Position numbers and translations under genes: made by a program | Part shown: in pieces, positions 1 through 5,161 of the stretch | Layout: each line of letters opens with the position of its first letter | How positions within the stretch are numbered: the stretch's first letter is position 1 | The notes under the pieces: model-generated | What the model saw: only the letters and a program-made list of their open reading frames with translations | What the model was told of the DNA's origin: nothing | Database searches by the model: none | Assembly: GCA_900554845.1 (NCBI GenBank) | Contig: USIY01000177.1 | Coordinates: 1-5,161, forward strand | DNA length: 5,161 nt | Source: an uncultured Bacteroidales bacterium | GTDB lineage: Bacteria; Bacteroidota; Bacteroidia; Bacteroidales; Muribaculaceae | Direction of reading: 5' to 3'

Positions 1-781
1 GCGACATCCCCGCTTTAGTTGCTATTCCCGGAACCATCGTCATCATCACGTAGGCCACATCCTGACGCAGCGACTTCAGCAACTCCGTCTTTTCCTCCCG
101 AAGTCCGGACAGGCTGACATGGACGTTTTTCGGATCCAGTTCATAGCTCTCCAATAGATTGAACAAATGATAACGGATATCTTCCTTCTCGCGCCACTCA
201 TGCGTCACCGACATCAGCAGTTTTTTGCCGTCGAAAGCCACAAAATCGGCCCATCCCTTGCGGACGTCTATATAGACTCTCGGCATATCCACGATTTTAT
301 CTTTCATTCTTGCCACCAACACAGTCTGATGACTGCGTATCCGCGCGCCGGGAAAAGTTCGTTGCAGGAACGCCTGCAGTCCTGGAGTCAGTGTGTACAG
401 ACATACTTTATCCTCAAGATAATCGCGCATTATGTCCTCTTCATTGGCGGCATAGACGGTCGTGAAAATCTTGTCTCCGGGATCGTCGTCACCGTCAATC
501 ACCGTCTCGGGCGCCCAGAGTGCATATGGAGTGTTTATGGCTATGTCGGCCGCGAAATCGTCAAGCAGCTGAGGGTGATCGTACACTGCCCCTTCCACAC
601 GTTCCAGAAGATTCTCTCCGTCGTCCGGCCACTCCTCACGAAACAGTGTCTCTACTTCTTCCATCGGATTTTCCACATTCCGCAGATATGCCTCTACGCC
701 GGCAGAGCCTATCACCATCACCAAACGCCAGTCCGACGGATCGCCTATCCGCACCGCTCGATATCCGTTGTTGTATTCCAT
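1..781 (-). CDS. DUF3822 family protein, 3' end cut off by the window edge
   Basis: An open frame reads from ATG at 781 to the left edge with no stop, giving 260 codons; it begins MEYNNGYRAVRIGDPSDW. The segments FTTVYAANEEDIMRDYL, TPGLQAFLQRTFPGARI, VYIDVRKGWADFVAFDGKKL and RYHLFNLLESYELDP follow the pattern I know for DUF3822, a Bacteroidetes family usually about 270-290 residues long, so only the last residues should be missing. From memory, structural-genomics work on this family found an actin-like (two-lobed) fold; the cellular role is unknown. I see no signal peptide or membrane segment, so it should be cytoplasmic. It starts 60 bases after the MATE stop with no terminator between, so it may be the third gene of that operon. 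In other Bacteroidales DUF3822 is commonly next to rsmD, which would then lie just off the window; that is inference. The start at 781 is favoured because an in-frame TAA lies nine bases upstream. Confidence 0.75.
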   Translation of the reverse strand, partial: MEYNNGYRAVRIGDPSDWRLVMVIGSAGVEAYLRNVENPMEEVETLFREEWPDDGENLLERVEGAVYDHPQLLDDFAADIAINTPYALWAPETVIDGDDDPGDKIFTTVYAANEEDIMRDYLEDKVCLYTLTPGLQAFLQRTFPGARIRSHQTVLVARMKDKIVDMPRVYIDVRKGWADFVAFDGKKLLMSVTHEWREKEDIRYHLFNLLESYELDPKNVHVSLSGLREEKTELLKSLRQDVAYVMMTMVPGIATKAGMS

Positions 782-787
782 GCTCTT

Positions 788-823
788 TTATTTCAGATTC
801 TCCCTATCGCGCGCATGAACCAT
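788..823 (-). other. possible 11-codon upstream ORF in the DUF3822 leader
   Basis: ATG at 823 reads MVHARDRENLK and then TAA at 790-788, in the same frame as the DUF3822 start at 781. It is preceded by AAGGAAGAG, a better Shine-Dalgarno match than the A-rich AAATAAAAGAG before the DUF3822 ATG. It could be a leader peptide whose ribosomes re-initiate at 781, or a relic of an older, longer N-terminus interrupted by a stop. It could also be chance, since the ORF is very short. Confidence 0.2.
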
Positions 824-835
824 ACGCTCTTCCTT

Positions 836-844
836 GCAAAGTTA
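836..844 (-). promoter_or_regulatory. possible Bacteroidetes -7 box for DUF3822
   Basis: The minus strand reads TAACTTTGC, matching the Bacteroidetes -7 consensus TAnnTTTG. Its first three bases are the TAA stop of the MATE gene. The nearest upstream TTG (859-857) is only 12 bases away, shorter than the usual spacing of about 19-21, so the -33 half is not convincing. The 7-mer CTTGCAA (plus strand) occurs at 833-839 and again 20 bp away at 853-859. If used, transcription would start near 830 and leave a leader of roughly 50 bases. Confidence 0.35.
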
Positions 845-2197
845 CGAAATTTCTTGCAATTTTCGTTGGCTTAATTTGTATTTCAGTGCCATGGCAGCTC
901 CACGCACTGTCAAATAAGTTTCAAACGCCAGCCAAAGAATATTGTTGTTTCCTCCCTGCGGAGCAATCAGATTGATGATGAAAAACAATCCGGCGCCTAA
1001 TATCGTTGCCCACATCATCACTCCGGTCTTTGCCAGACCTATATAGACTCCGTCAAAAACAAACGCAAGCACCGTCAAGGGGGGCAGCAGCATTACCCAT
1101 ACGCGCATCGAAACAACTTCGGAAATCACCTCCGCACGGTCGGTGAGCAATCCGGCTATTCCGGGACCTCCCGCAGCATAAATTATAAAAAACAGGAAAG
1201 CCTGACCCAGTCCCCATTCCAAAAGAGTATTGACGCTGCGTCTTACCATTCCGGGTTCCCCGGCGCCGCGGTATTTCCCCACCATAGCCTCGCCGGCGAA
1301 GGCGAAGCCGTCCATAAAATAGCTGAAAAAGATAAAAAACTGCATCATCACGGCATTGGCCGCCAACACTGTCTCTCCCATTCTCGCCCCGAGCGACGTC
1401 ATGGTCAGGGAAACGGCCATTATGCACCCGGAACGAACAAACAGCTGGCTGTTCACATTGAAAAAAAGGCTCCATTTCACTTTGCTGCTCCGACCGCTGA
1501 TCCAGTCCATGCTCCGGAACGTGGCGCCCGCTCCTCCCGGTTTCCGCTCCGCGCTCTTTCCCTTTATCCATACAAAGCACACTGCGGCTGAGCTGCAAGC
1601 GCCTATCCAGTTGGAAATCACCGTTCCCATGGCCACTCCGGCGATTCCGTAACCCAGCGTAAGACCCAGCAACACGTTCAGACCGATGTTTACTGCGTTC
1701 ACTCCTATCGCTATCGCCATAGGCACACGTGTGTTCTGCATTCCCAGAAACCAGCCGGTCATGGCCATGATCCCCAATTGGGCCGGGACTCCCCACACGC
1801 ATATTCTAAAATATTGAGAGGAAAGATCCGCCACTTCCTCGCCCGGATCCGTTAGATGAAGCAGCAACGACAATAACGGTGCCTGCAGCGCCAGTACAGC
1901 CACCGCCACCGCAAGACCTATCTCCAACGATTTTTTCAGAATGTCGGTGCAACGCGCGCGGTCGCGCATTCCAAAGGCCTCGGCGCCCAGACCCGTGGTA
2001 CCCATCCGCAGGAATCCGAACAACCAGAACACCACGTTCATCATCATCGATCCCACAGCGATGGCTCCTATCGCCGCCGTGCTCCCGAGATGTCCCGCCA
2101 CCGCCGTGTCGCAAAGACCCAGCAACGGAACTGTAAGGTTGCTTAGAATAGCAGGCGTGGCAAGTCCAAGCAATTCGCGGTTGAGGCCCCCTCTCAC
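842..2197 (-). CDS. MATE family efflux transporter, DinF-like
   Basis: A 451-residue, strongly hydrophobic protein, the usual length for the multidrug and toxic compound extrusion (MATE) family, whose members have 12 membrane helices and export organic compounds in exchange for H+ or Na+. The N-terminal LATPAILSNLTVPLLGLCDTAVAGHL (residues 12-37, shown here as family signature) and FGFLRMGTTGLGAEAFG (60-76) closely resemble E. coli DinF. Asp30 sits where DinF-type pumps carry an ion-coupling acid in helix 1. The second half repeats the layout, with MDGFAFAGEAMVGKYRGAG at 295-313. A charged loop near 212-240 joins the halves. Substrate cannot be told from sequence. The start is GTG at 2197: no in-frame ATG, GTG or TTG lies between it and an in-frame stop at 2234-2236. 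Only one base separates it from the asparaginase stop, so translation probably depends on coupling; no Shine-Dalgarno site is evident. The DinF clade call is firm, the function less so. Confidence 0.93.
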   Translation of the reverse strand: MRGGLNRELLGLATPAILSNLTVPLLGLCDTAVAGHLGSTAAIGAIAVGSMMMNVVFWLFGFLRMGTTGLGAEAFGMRDRARCTDILKKSLEIGLAVAVAVLALQAPLLSLLLHLTDPGEEVADLSSQYFRICVWGVPAQLGIMAMTGWFLGMQNTRVPMAIAIGVNAVNIGLNVLLGLTLGYGIAGVAMGTVISNWIGACSSAAVCFVWIKGKSAERKPGGAGATFRSMDWISGRSSKVKWSLFFNVNSQLFVRSGCIMAVSLTMTSLGARMGETVLAANAVMMQFFIFFSYFMDGFAFAGEAMVGKYRGAGEPGMVRRSVNTLLEWGLGQAFLFFIIYAAGGPGIAGLLTDRAEVISEVVSMRVWVMLLPPLTVLAFVFDGVYIGLAKTGVMMWATILGAGLFFIINLIAPQGGNNNILWLAFETYLTVRGAAMALKYKLSQRKLQEIS

Positions 2198-2198
2198 A

Positions 2199-3362
2199 TT
2201 AAGCGTGCATCTCGCCGACCAGCGATGTTTCCATCAGTCGTTTCACATCTTCGGCGCTGTAACCCTGTCCGAACAACGACATGAGTTTGGTTATGGCCGC
2301 CTCGCTGGTCAGGTCGCGCCCGCTTATCACGCCCGCGCGGCGCAATCCCTCTCCGGTTTCGTATCTGAGGGGATCCACCATGCCGTTGTCGCACTGCGTC
2401 ACATTGACTATTACTATGCCGCGGTCCACAGCCTCCTTCAATGTCCGTACGAACCATTCGTCGGTCGGAGCGTTACCGGCGCCGAAAGTCTTCAGAACGA
2501 TGCCGCGAAGATTCGGAGCGTTAAGCATATGACGCAGCAATTCTTCCGTGAGTCCCGGGAAGAGACTCAGATACATCACGTTGGAATCCATGCCGTAATG
2601 CACTGTAAGAGGACCGTCGCTCTTAGGACGCCACAGTACGTCGTGACGGAAACTGATTCCAAGCCCTATCTTGGCAAGACGCGGAAAATTATTGCTTTTG
2701 AAGGCGTTGAAATTATCCGCGGAATATTTCGTGGAACGGTTGCCGCGCCATAGATAATTTTCAAAGAGTATGCACACCTCCTGGATCATCGGACGGTTGT
2801 CGGCGTCCACGGCAGCCGCGATCTGCAGCGCCGTGATCAGATTTTCCTCTCCGTCTGTGCGCACCTCGCTGATAGGAAGCTGGCTTCCTGTGATCACTAC
2901 CGGTTTACGTAGATTTTCAAGCATGAAGCTCAAGGCCGATGCCGTATAAGCCATGGTGTCGGTGCCGTGGAGAACCACAAAGCCATTGTACTGATCGTAA
3001 CTTTCCTCTATGATGCGCGCGATCGTGTCCCAGTGACCCGGGTTGATGGCCGACGAGTCAATCGGTTTTTCGAACTGGAAATAATCCAGATCATAATTCA
3101 GGTGACGCAACTTCGGAACGTTCTGTATAAGGTAGTCAAAATTATAAGGTTCAAGGAGCTGGGTCTCCGGATTAACGGCCATGCCGATAGTTCCCCCCGT
3201 ATAGATGATCAGAATACAAGGTCTGTTTTCTCCTTCGGAATCGTCCGGCATTCGAGTAAGCGTGCCTATCGCTCCGCTGATGTTAGTATCATGCAGTTTG
3301 ACAATTGGAATGGTTGACCGCACATGGTTCCCCTTAGATTCCGTATGTTGTGTTTTATTCAT
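2199..3362 (-). CDS. ansA: type I (cytoplasmic) L-asparaginase
   Basis: Hydrolyses L-asparagine to aspartate and ammonia. The 387-residue protein carries the family hallmarks in order: YTGGTIGM (54-61) with Thr58 matching catalytic Thr14 of E. coli AnsA; LHGTDTMAYTASALSFMLEN (131-150) with Thr134 and Asp135 of the second catalytic site; RGNRSTK (206-212) with Lys212 matching Lys163; and TQC with Cys324, the position linked to allosteric asparagine binding in E. coli AnsA. There is no signal peptide, which fits the cytoplasmic type rather than the periplasmic type II enzyme. The protein has about 45 residues ahead of the usual family start (E. coli AnsA is 338 residues). Met38 at 3251 would give a family-length protein of 350 residues, but ATG 3362 has a Shine-Dalgarno-like AAAGG at good spacing and a well-placed promoter, so I prefer it. 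First gene of the ansA-MATE unit. Identity is secure, the start less so. Confidence 0.96.
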   Translation of the reverse strand: MNKTQHTESKGNHVRSTIPIVKLHDTNISGAIGTLTRMPDDSEGENRPCILIIYTGGTIGMAVNPETQLLEPYNFDYLIQNVPKLRHLNYDLDYFQFEKPIDSSAINPGHWDTIARIIEESYDQYNGFVVLHGTDTMAYTASALSFMLENLRKPVVITGSQLPISEVRTDGEENLITALQIAAAVDADNRPMIQEVCILFENYLWRGNRSTKYSADNFNAFKSNNFPRLAKIGLGISFRHDVLWRPKSDGPLTVHYGMDSNVMYLSLFPGLTEELLRHMLNAPNLRGIVLKTFGAGNAPTDEWFVRTLKEAVDRGIVIVNVTQCDNGMVDPLRYETGEGLRRAGVISGRDLTSEAAITKLMSLFGQGYSAEDVKRLMETSLVGEMHA

Positions 3363-3370
3363 GGACCACT

Positions 3371-3377
3371 ACCTTTG
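3371..3377 (-). promoter_or_regulatory. ribosome binding site supporting the long asparaginase start
   Basis: The minus strand reads CAAAGGT, with its GG nine bases before ATG 3362. Bacteroidetes genes often lack such a site, and none is apparent before the alternative start at 3251, so this favours the longer protein. Confidence 0.5.
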
Positions 3378-3399
3378 TGCAGGTGATTTATTAAAAACA

Positions 3400-3430
3400 C
3401 AAAATTAATAAAAAACTTTTATTTCATCAA
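3400..3430 (-). promoter_or_regulatory. Bacteroidetes -33/-7 promoter for the asparaginase-MATE unit
   Basis: On the minus strand TTG (3430-3428) is followed after 20 bases by TAATTTTG (3407-3400), an exact fit to the -7 consensus TAnnTTTG with normal spacing to the -33 element. The surrounding DNA is AT-rich. It lies between the terminator of the upstream gene and the asparaginase start, leaving a leader of roughly 30 bases. No operator-like palindrome is evident around it. Confidence 0.7.
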
Positions 3431-3465
3431 TACTTGACGGATTTTCCCTTCATACTCCAAGGCAT

Positions 3466-3493
3466 AAAAAATGCGCGCCCTTTTGAGGCGCGC
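3466..3493 (-). terminator. intrinsic terminator of the secreted repeat protein gene
   Basis: On the minus strand GCGCGCC (3493-3487) and GGCGCGC (3479-3473) form a perfect 7-bp GC stem with a 7-base loop, TCAAAAG. One A follows, then six T (3471-3466 region). It lies 24 bases after the TGA stop at 3519-3517. There is no comparable T run on the other side, so it is directional and separates this gene from the asparaginase unit. Confidence 0.85.
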
Positions 3494-3516
3494 GTTTATT
3501 ATATTGTAAAAGATTG

Positions 3517-5097
3517 TCAGAAAGCCACTTTCATACTCTTGTTACCTTTCACTACAATGTAGAGACCGCTCGTCGGATTTTCAACGCGTACGCCCTGCAG
3601 GTTGTAATATACGGCAGGTGTGTCTTCCTCTGTCTCTATGCTTGCCACACTGCCGGATTTAAGGATGTAGAGGCTGGGAAGATTATAGACTTCCGGAGCC
3701 TTTGCGGGAGCAACATTTGTGTAGAATGTGCCTTCGGCGCCCTGACTCTGGCATACGAAGCAATCGGTGTTCTTGTCATTGGTCATCTTGATGGCTCCGT
3801 CGGTCATGGTGTAAGTCCAGTAGCTGAACTCATTGGCCTCGTTATAGAGCTGGAAGGATGTGAAATGGCTGTCGTCCATCGAATAGTAGCGGCCCTCGGC
3901 GTCCTTGATGGTGAGTTTGCCGTCTGCCACGGTGATGTCGAAAACATTTTCCTTTACGCTTTCACAGGTATTGCCCGTAACGTCGCCGCCGTTCAGGCTG
4001 ATACGGCCGTAGCCGGCGCCTGAGGCAACAGGTGTTCCGATCTTGCTGTCGCATACTATCACATACTTGCCGGTTATTACTTCGTTCACTTTCTCGAATG
4101 TCAGCTTTTCGGGCTGAGGAGGTGTGGGATCGCCTGAGGTCAGCTTGTAAAGACAGGGAAGATTATAGACTTCGGGAGCGTTTGCGGGAGCCACATTGGT
4201 GTAGAATGTGCCCTCTGCGCCCTGGCTCTGGCATACGAAGCAATCCGTGTTCTTGTCGTTGGTCATCTTCAGAGAGCCGTCGGTCATGGTGTATGTCCAG
4301 TAGCTGAACTCGTTGGCCTCTTCATACATCTGGAAGGATGTGAAATGGCTGTCGTCCATTGAATAATAGCGGTTAGAGGCGTCCTGCATAGTCAGTTTGC
4401 CGTCTGCCACTGTAATAGTGAATACATTGGCCGCTACGCTTTCTGCCGTATTGCCCGTTACTTCGCCGCCGTTCAGGCTTATTCTTCCGAAGCTGCTGCC
4501 GGCGGATACAGGTGTTCCGATCTTACCGTCGCATACAAGGATGTATTTACCGCTCGTTACCTCAGTCACCTTCTCGAATTTCAGAGTTTCGGGAGTAGGA
4601 TCTCCGCCGGCACTTGGATCCAGAGTACCTTCACCGGACACCACAACATTCTTGATGCGTGCCTGAGCTGTCTGAGCTTTTCCAGTGAAGGTAGCGCTAC
4701 CGTTGCTGTTGGTAGCGGTTAACGATGCGTCATCCACGCTCAGTACTCCCGTCCATCCTTCGGAAAGCACAAGATCCACCACATACTTGTTTTCCGAGTA
4801 ATTGTCGTAGGTAATGACAACCTTGTTCATCTTGAACGTGCCGCTCGCAGTGATTGTGAATGTAGATCCCTTGTAGATACGCCACGCGAAGGTGTTGTTG
4901 TTCGGGGCGAGAAGATCTTTTGTCGATTCATCTTTAGCCGTGGTGATCTTGAATCCGTCCTTGTTGAGCGACCATCCGTTAGCATCGCCCGTCCAATTGT
5001 CGTTTGCGGCGGTTGCAATGTCGAATACTGTGTAATCCGCGGCTCCTGCTGTCAAAGCCATAGCGACGGATGCCAATGTGAGTAAAAGTTTTTTCAT
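3517..5097 (-). CDS. exported protein with two tandem unrecognised domains and a C-terminal sorting-like tail
   Basis: A 526-residue protein starting MKKLLLTLASVAMALTAGAADY, a classic signal peptide with likely cleavage near residues 19-20, so it leaves the cytoplasm. Residues 21-160 form a Ser/Thr/Asn-rich, probably all-beta domain (TFTITASGTFKMNKVVITYD at 79-98, AQARIKNVVVSGEGT at 144-158) of a style common in Bacteroidales surface proteins. Two copies of a domain of about 150 residues follow (171-322 and 331-482), about 80% identical by my ungapped count, each introduced by a GDPTP linker (165-169, 322-326). Each copy has GKY(I/V)(L/I)VCD, GRISLNGG, RYYSMDDSHFTSFQ and the CxxC-containing TDCFVCQSQGAEGTFYTN. 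The end, YYNLQGVRVENPTSGLYIVV plus a basic KGNKSMKVAF (497-526), resembles the C-terminal tails used by type IX secretion or surface display in this phylum; that role is inference. Enzyme motifs are not apparent; an adhesin or glycan-binding role is possible but unproven. A monocistronic gene with its own promoter and terminator. Confidence 0.9.
   Translation of the reverse strand: MKKLLLTLASVAMALTAGAADYTVFDIATAANDNWTGDANGWSLNKDGFKITTAKDESTKDLLAPNNNTFAWRIYKGSTFTITASGTFKMNKVVITYDNYSENKYVVDLVLSEGWTGVLSVDDASLTATNSNGSATFTGKAQTAQARIKNVVVSGEGTLDPSAGGDPTPETLKFEKVTEVTSGKYILVCDGKIGTPVSAGSSFGRISLNGGEVTGNTAESVAANVFTITVADGKLTMQDASNRYYSMDDSHFTSFQMYEEANEFSYWTYTMTDGSLKMTNDKNTDCFVCQSQGAEGTFYTNVAPANAPEVYNLPCLYKLTSGDPTPPQPEKLTFEKVNEVITGKYVIVCDSKIGTPVASGAGYGRISLNGGDVTGNTCESVKENVFDITVADGKLTIKDAEGRYYSMDDSHFTSFQLYNEANEFSYWTYTMTDGAIKMTNDKNTDCFVCQSQGAEGTFYTNVAPAKAPEVYNLPSLYILKSGSVASIETEEDTPAVYYNLQGVRVENPTSGLYIVVKGNKSMKVAF
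3652..4107 (-). repeat. tandem domain repeat, copy 2 (residues 331-482)
   Basis: Aligns without gaps to copy 1 at an offset of exactly 480 bp. My hand count gives roughly 80% identity in both DNA and protein. The longest identical DNA run I saw is 29 bases, at 3851-3879. Identity is higher in the half encoding the C-terminal part of the domain. Confidence 0.92.
4132..4587 (-). repeat. tandem domain repeat, copy 1 (residues 171-322)
   Basis: Partner of the copy at 3652-4107, in the same orientation and reading frame. The spacer between the copies encodes a Pro-rich linker (GDPTPPQPE). The same GDPTP precedes copy 1, so the linker was probably part of the duplicated unit. Copy 1 has cysteines at 189, 286, 289 and 315; copy 2 has them at 349, 378, 446 and 449. 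Confidence 0.92.
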
Positions 5098-5143
5098 AAA
5101 TTAGATATTTGTGTTTTATCTGGTAATTCCAAAAATTAGATAT
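5098..5143. repeat. 11-bp direct repeat in the leader of the secreted protein gene
   Basis: AAATTAGATAT (plus strand) occurs at 5098-5108, touching the start codon, and at 5133-5143, overlapping the -7 box, 35 bp apart. Both copies are exact. It could be a paired regulator site, or a coincidence of AT-rich DNA. Confidence 0.45.
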
Positions 5144-5160
5144 ATGCGTTATATCAGCAA
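5130..5160 (-). promoter_or_regulatory. probable promoter of the secreted protein gene
   Basis: On the minus strand TTG (5160-5158) is followed after 19 bases by TAATTTTTG (5138-5130), one base longer than the -7 consensus TAnnTTTG. The spacer holds an inverted repeat, GATATA and TATATC separated by five bases (5139-5155). The leader to ATG 5097 is about 30 bases, AT-rich, and has no Shine-Dalgarno site, which is normal in Bacteroidetes. Confidence 0.5.
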
Positions 5161-5161
5161 T

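Noticed and set aside
167..874. Long plus-strand open frame opposite DUF3822
   Set aside because: It is antisense to a better-supported gene, rich in His, Arg and Cys, and shows no recognisable family; it is a shadow of GC-rich codons on the other strand.
2197..2199. ATG at 2199 as the MATE start
   Set aside because: It is followed directly by TGA and is out of frame with the transporter; GTG at 2197 opens the correct frame.
1941..2753. 270-codon plus-strand open frame spanning the MATE/asparaginase junction
   Set aside because: It lies opposite two confidently identified genes and across their junction, with no recognisable motif or ribosome site.
3473..3500. Bidirectional terminator
   Set aside because: The T run follows the hairpin only on the minus strand; the plus-strand side reads GTTTATTATATT, a weak tract, and no plus-strand gene ends there.
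3514..4023. Plus-strand open frame opposite the secreted repeat protein
   Set aside because: It mirrors the repeated gene and begins beside its stop codon; no family is recognisable and the minus-strand protein has a clear signal peptide and domain structure.
3652..4587. Tandem DNA repeat as a mobile element or CRISPR-like array
   Set aside because: Only two long in-frame copies exist, both inside one gene, without terminal inverted repeats or regular short spacers; it is an internal domain duplication.

Overview
The window reads as chromosomal DNA from a member of the Bacteroidales, probably a gut lineage such as Muribaculaceae or Prevotellaceae. The grounds are a DUF3822-type protein, a secreted repeat protein ending in a 'YNLQGVRV...GLYIV' tail typical of these bacteria, and promoters of the Bacteroidetes -33/-7 kind (TTG, then TAnnTTTG). 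The family-level placement is inference. All four genes lie on the minus strand, so transcription runs from high to low coordinates. No RNA gene, CRISPR array, insertion sequence or phage gene is visible.

Reading in the direction of transcription: 5098-5161 is an AT-rich leader with a probable promoter, an 11-bp direct repeat and a small inverted repeat. 3517-5097 encodes a 526-residue exported protein made of a signal peptide, an N-terminal beta-rich domain, two tandem copies of a domain of about 150 residues that I cannot name, and a short C-terminal sorting-like tail. A clear intrinsic terminator (3466-3493) ends that transcript. A second, well-formed Bacteroidetes promoter (3400-3430) and a Shine-Dalgarno-like site start the next unit.

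That unit begins with a cytoplasmic type I L-asparaginase (2199-3362). A single base separates its stop codon from the GTG start of a DinF-like MATE efflux transporter (842-2197), so the two are almost certainly co-transcribed and probably translationally coupled. After 60 bases comes a DUF3822 protein (1-781) that runs off the left edge and lacks only its last residues. No terminator lies between MATE and DUF3822, but a -7-like box overlaps the MATE stop codon, so DUF3822 may be read both from the operon and from its own promoter.

Most of the window is ordinary housekeeping and transport content. The parts that merit a second look are the duplicated secreted domain with its conserved CxxC, the uneven divergence of its two copies, the tight asparaginase-MATE junction, the extended asparaginase N-terminus, and the compact start region of DUF3822.
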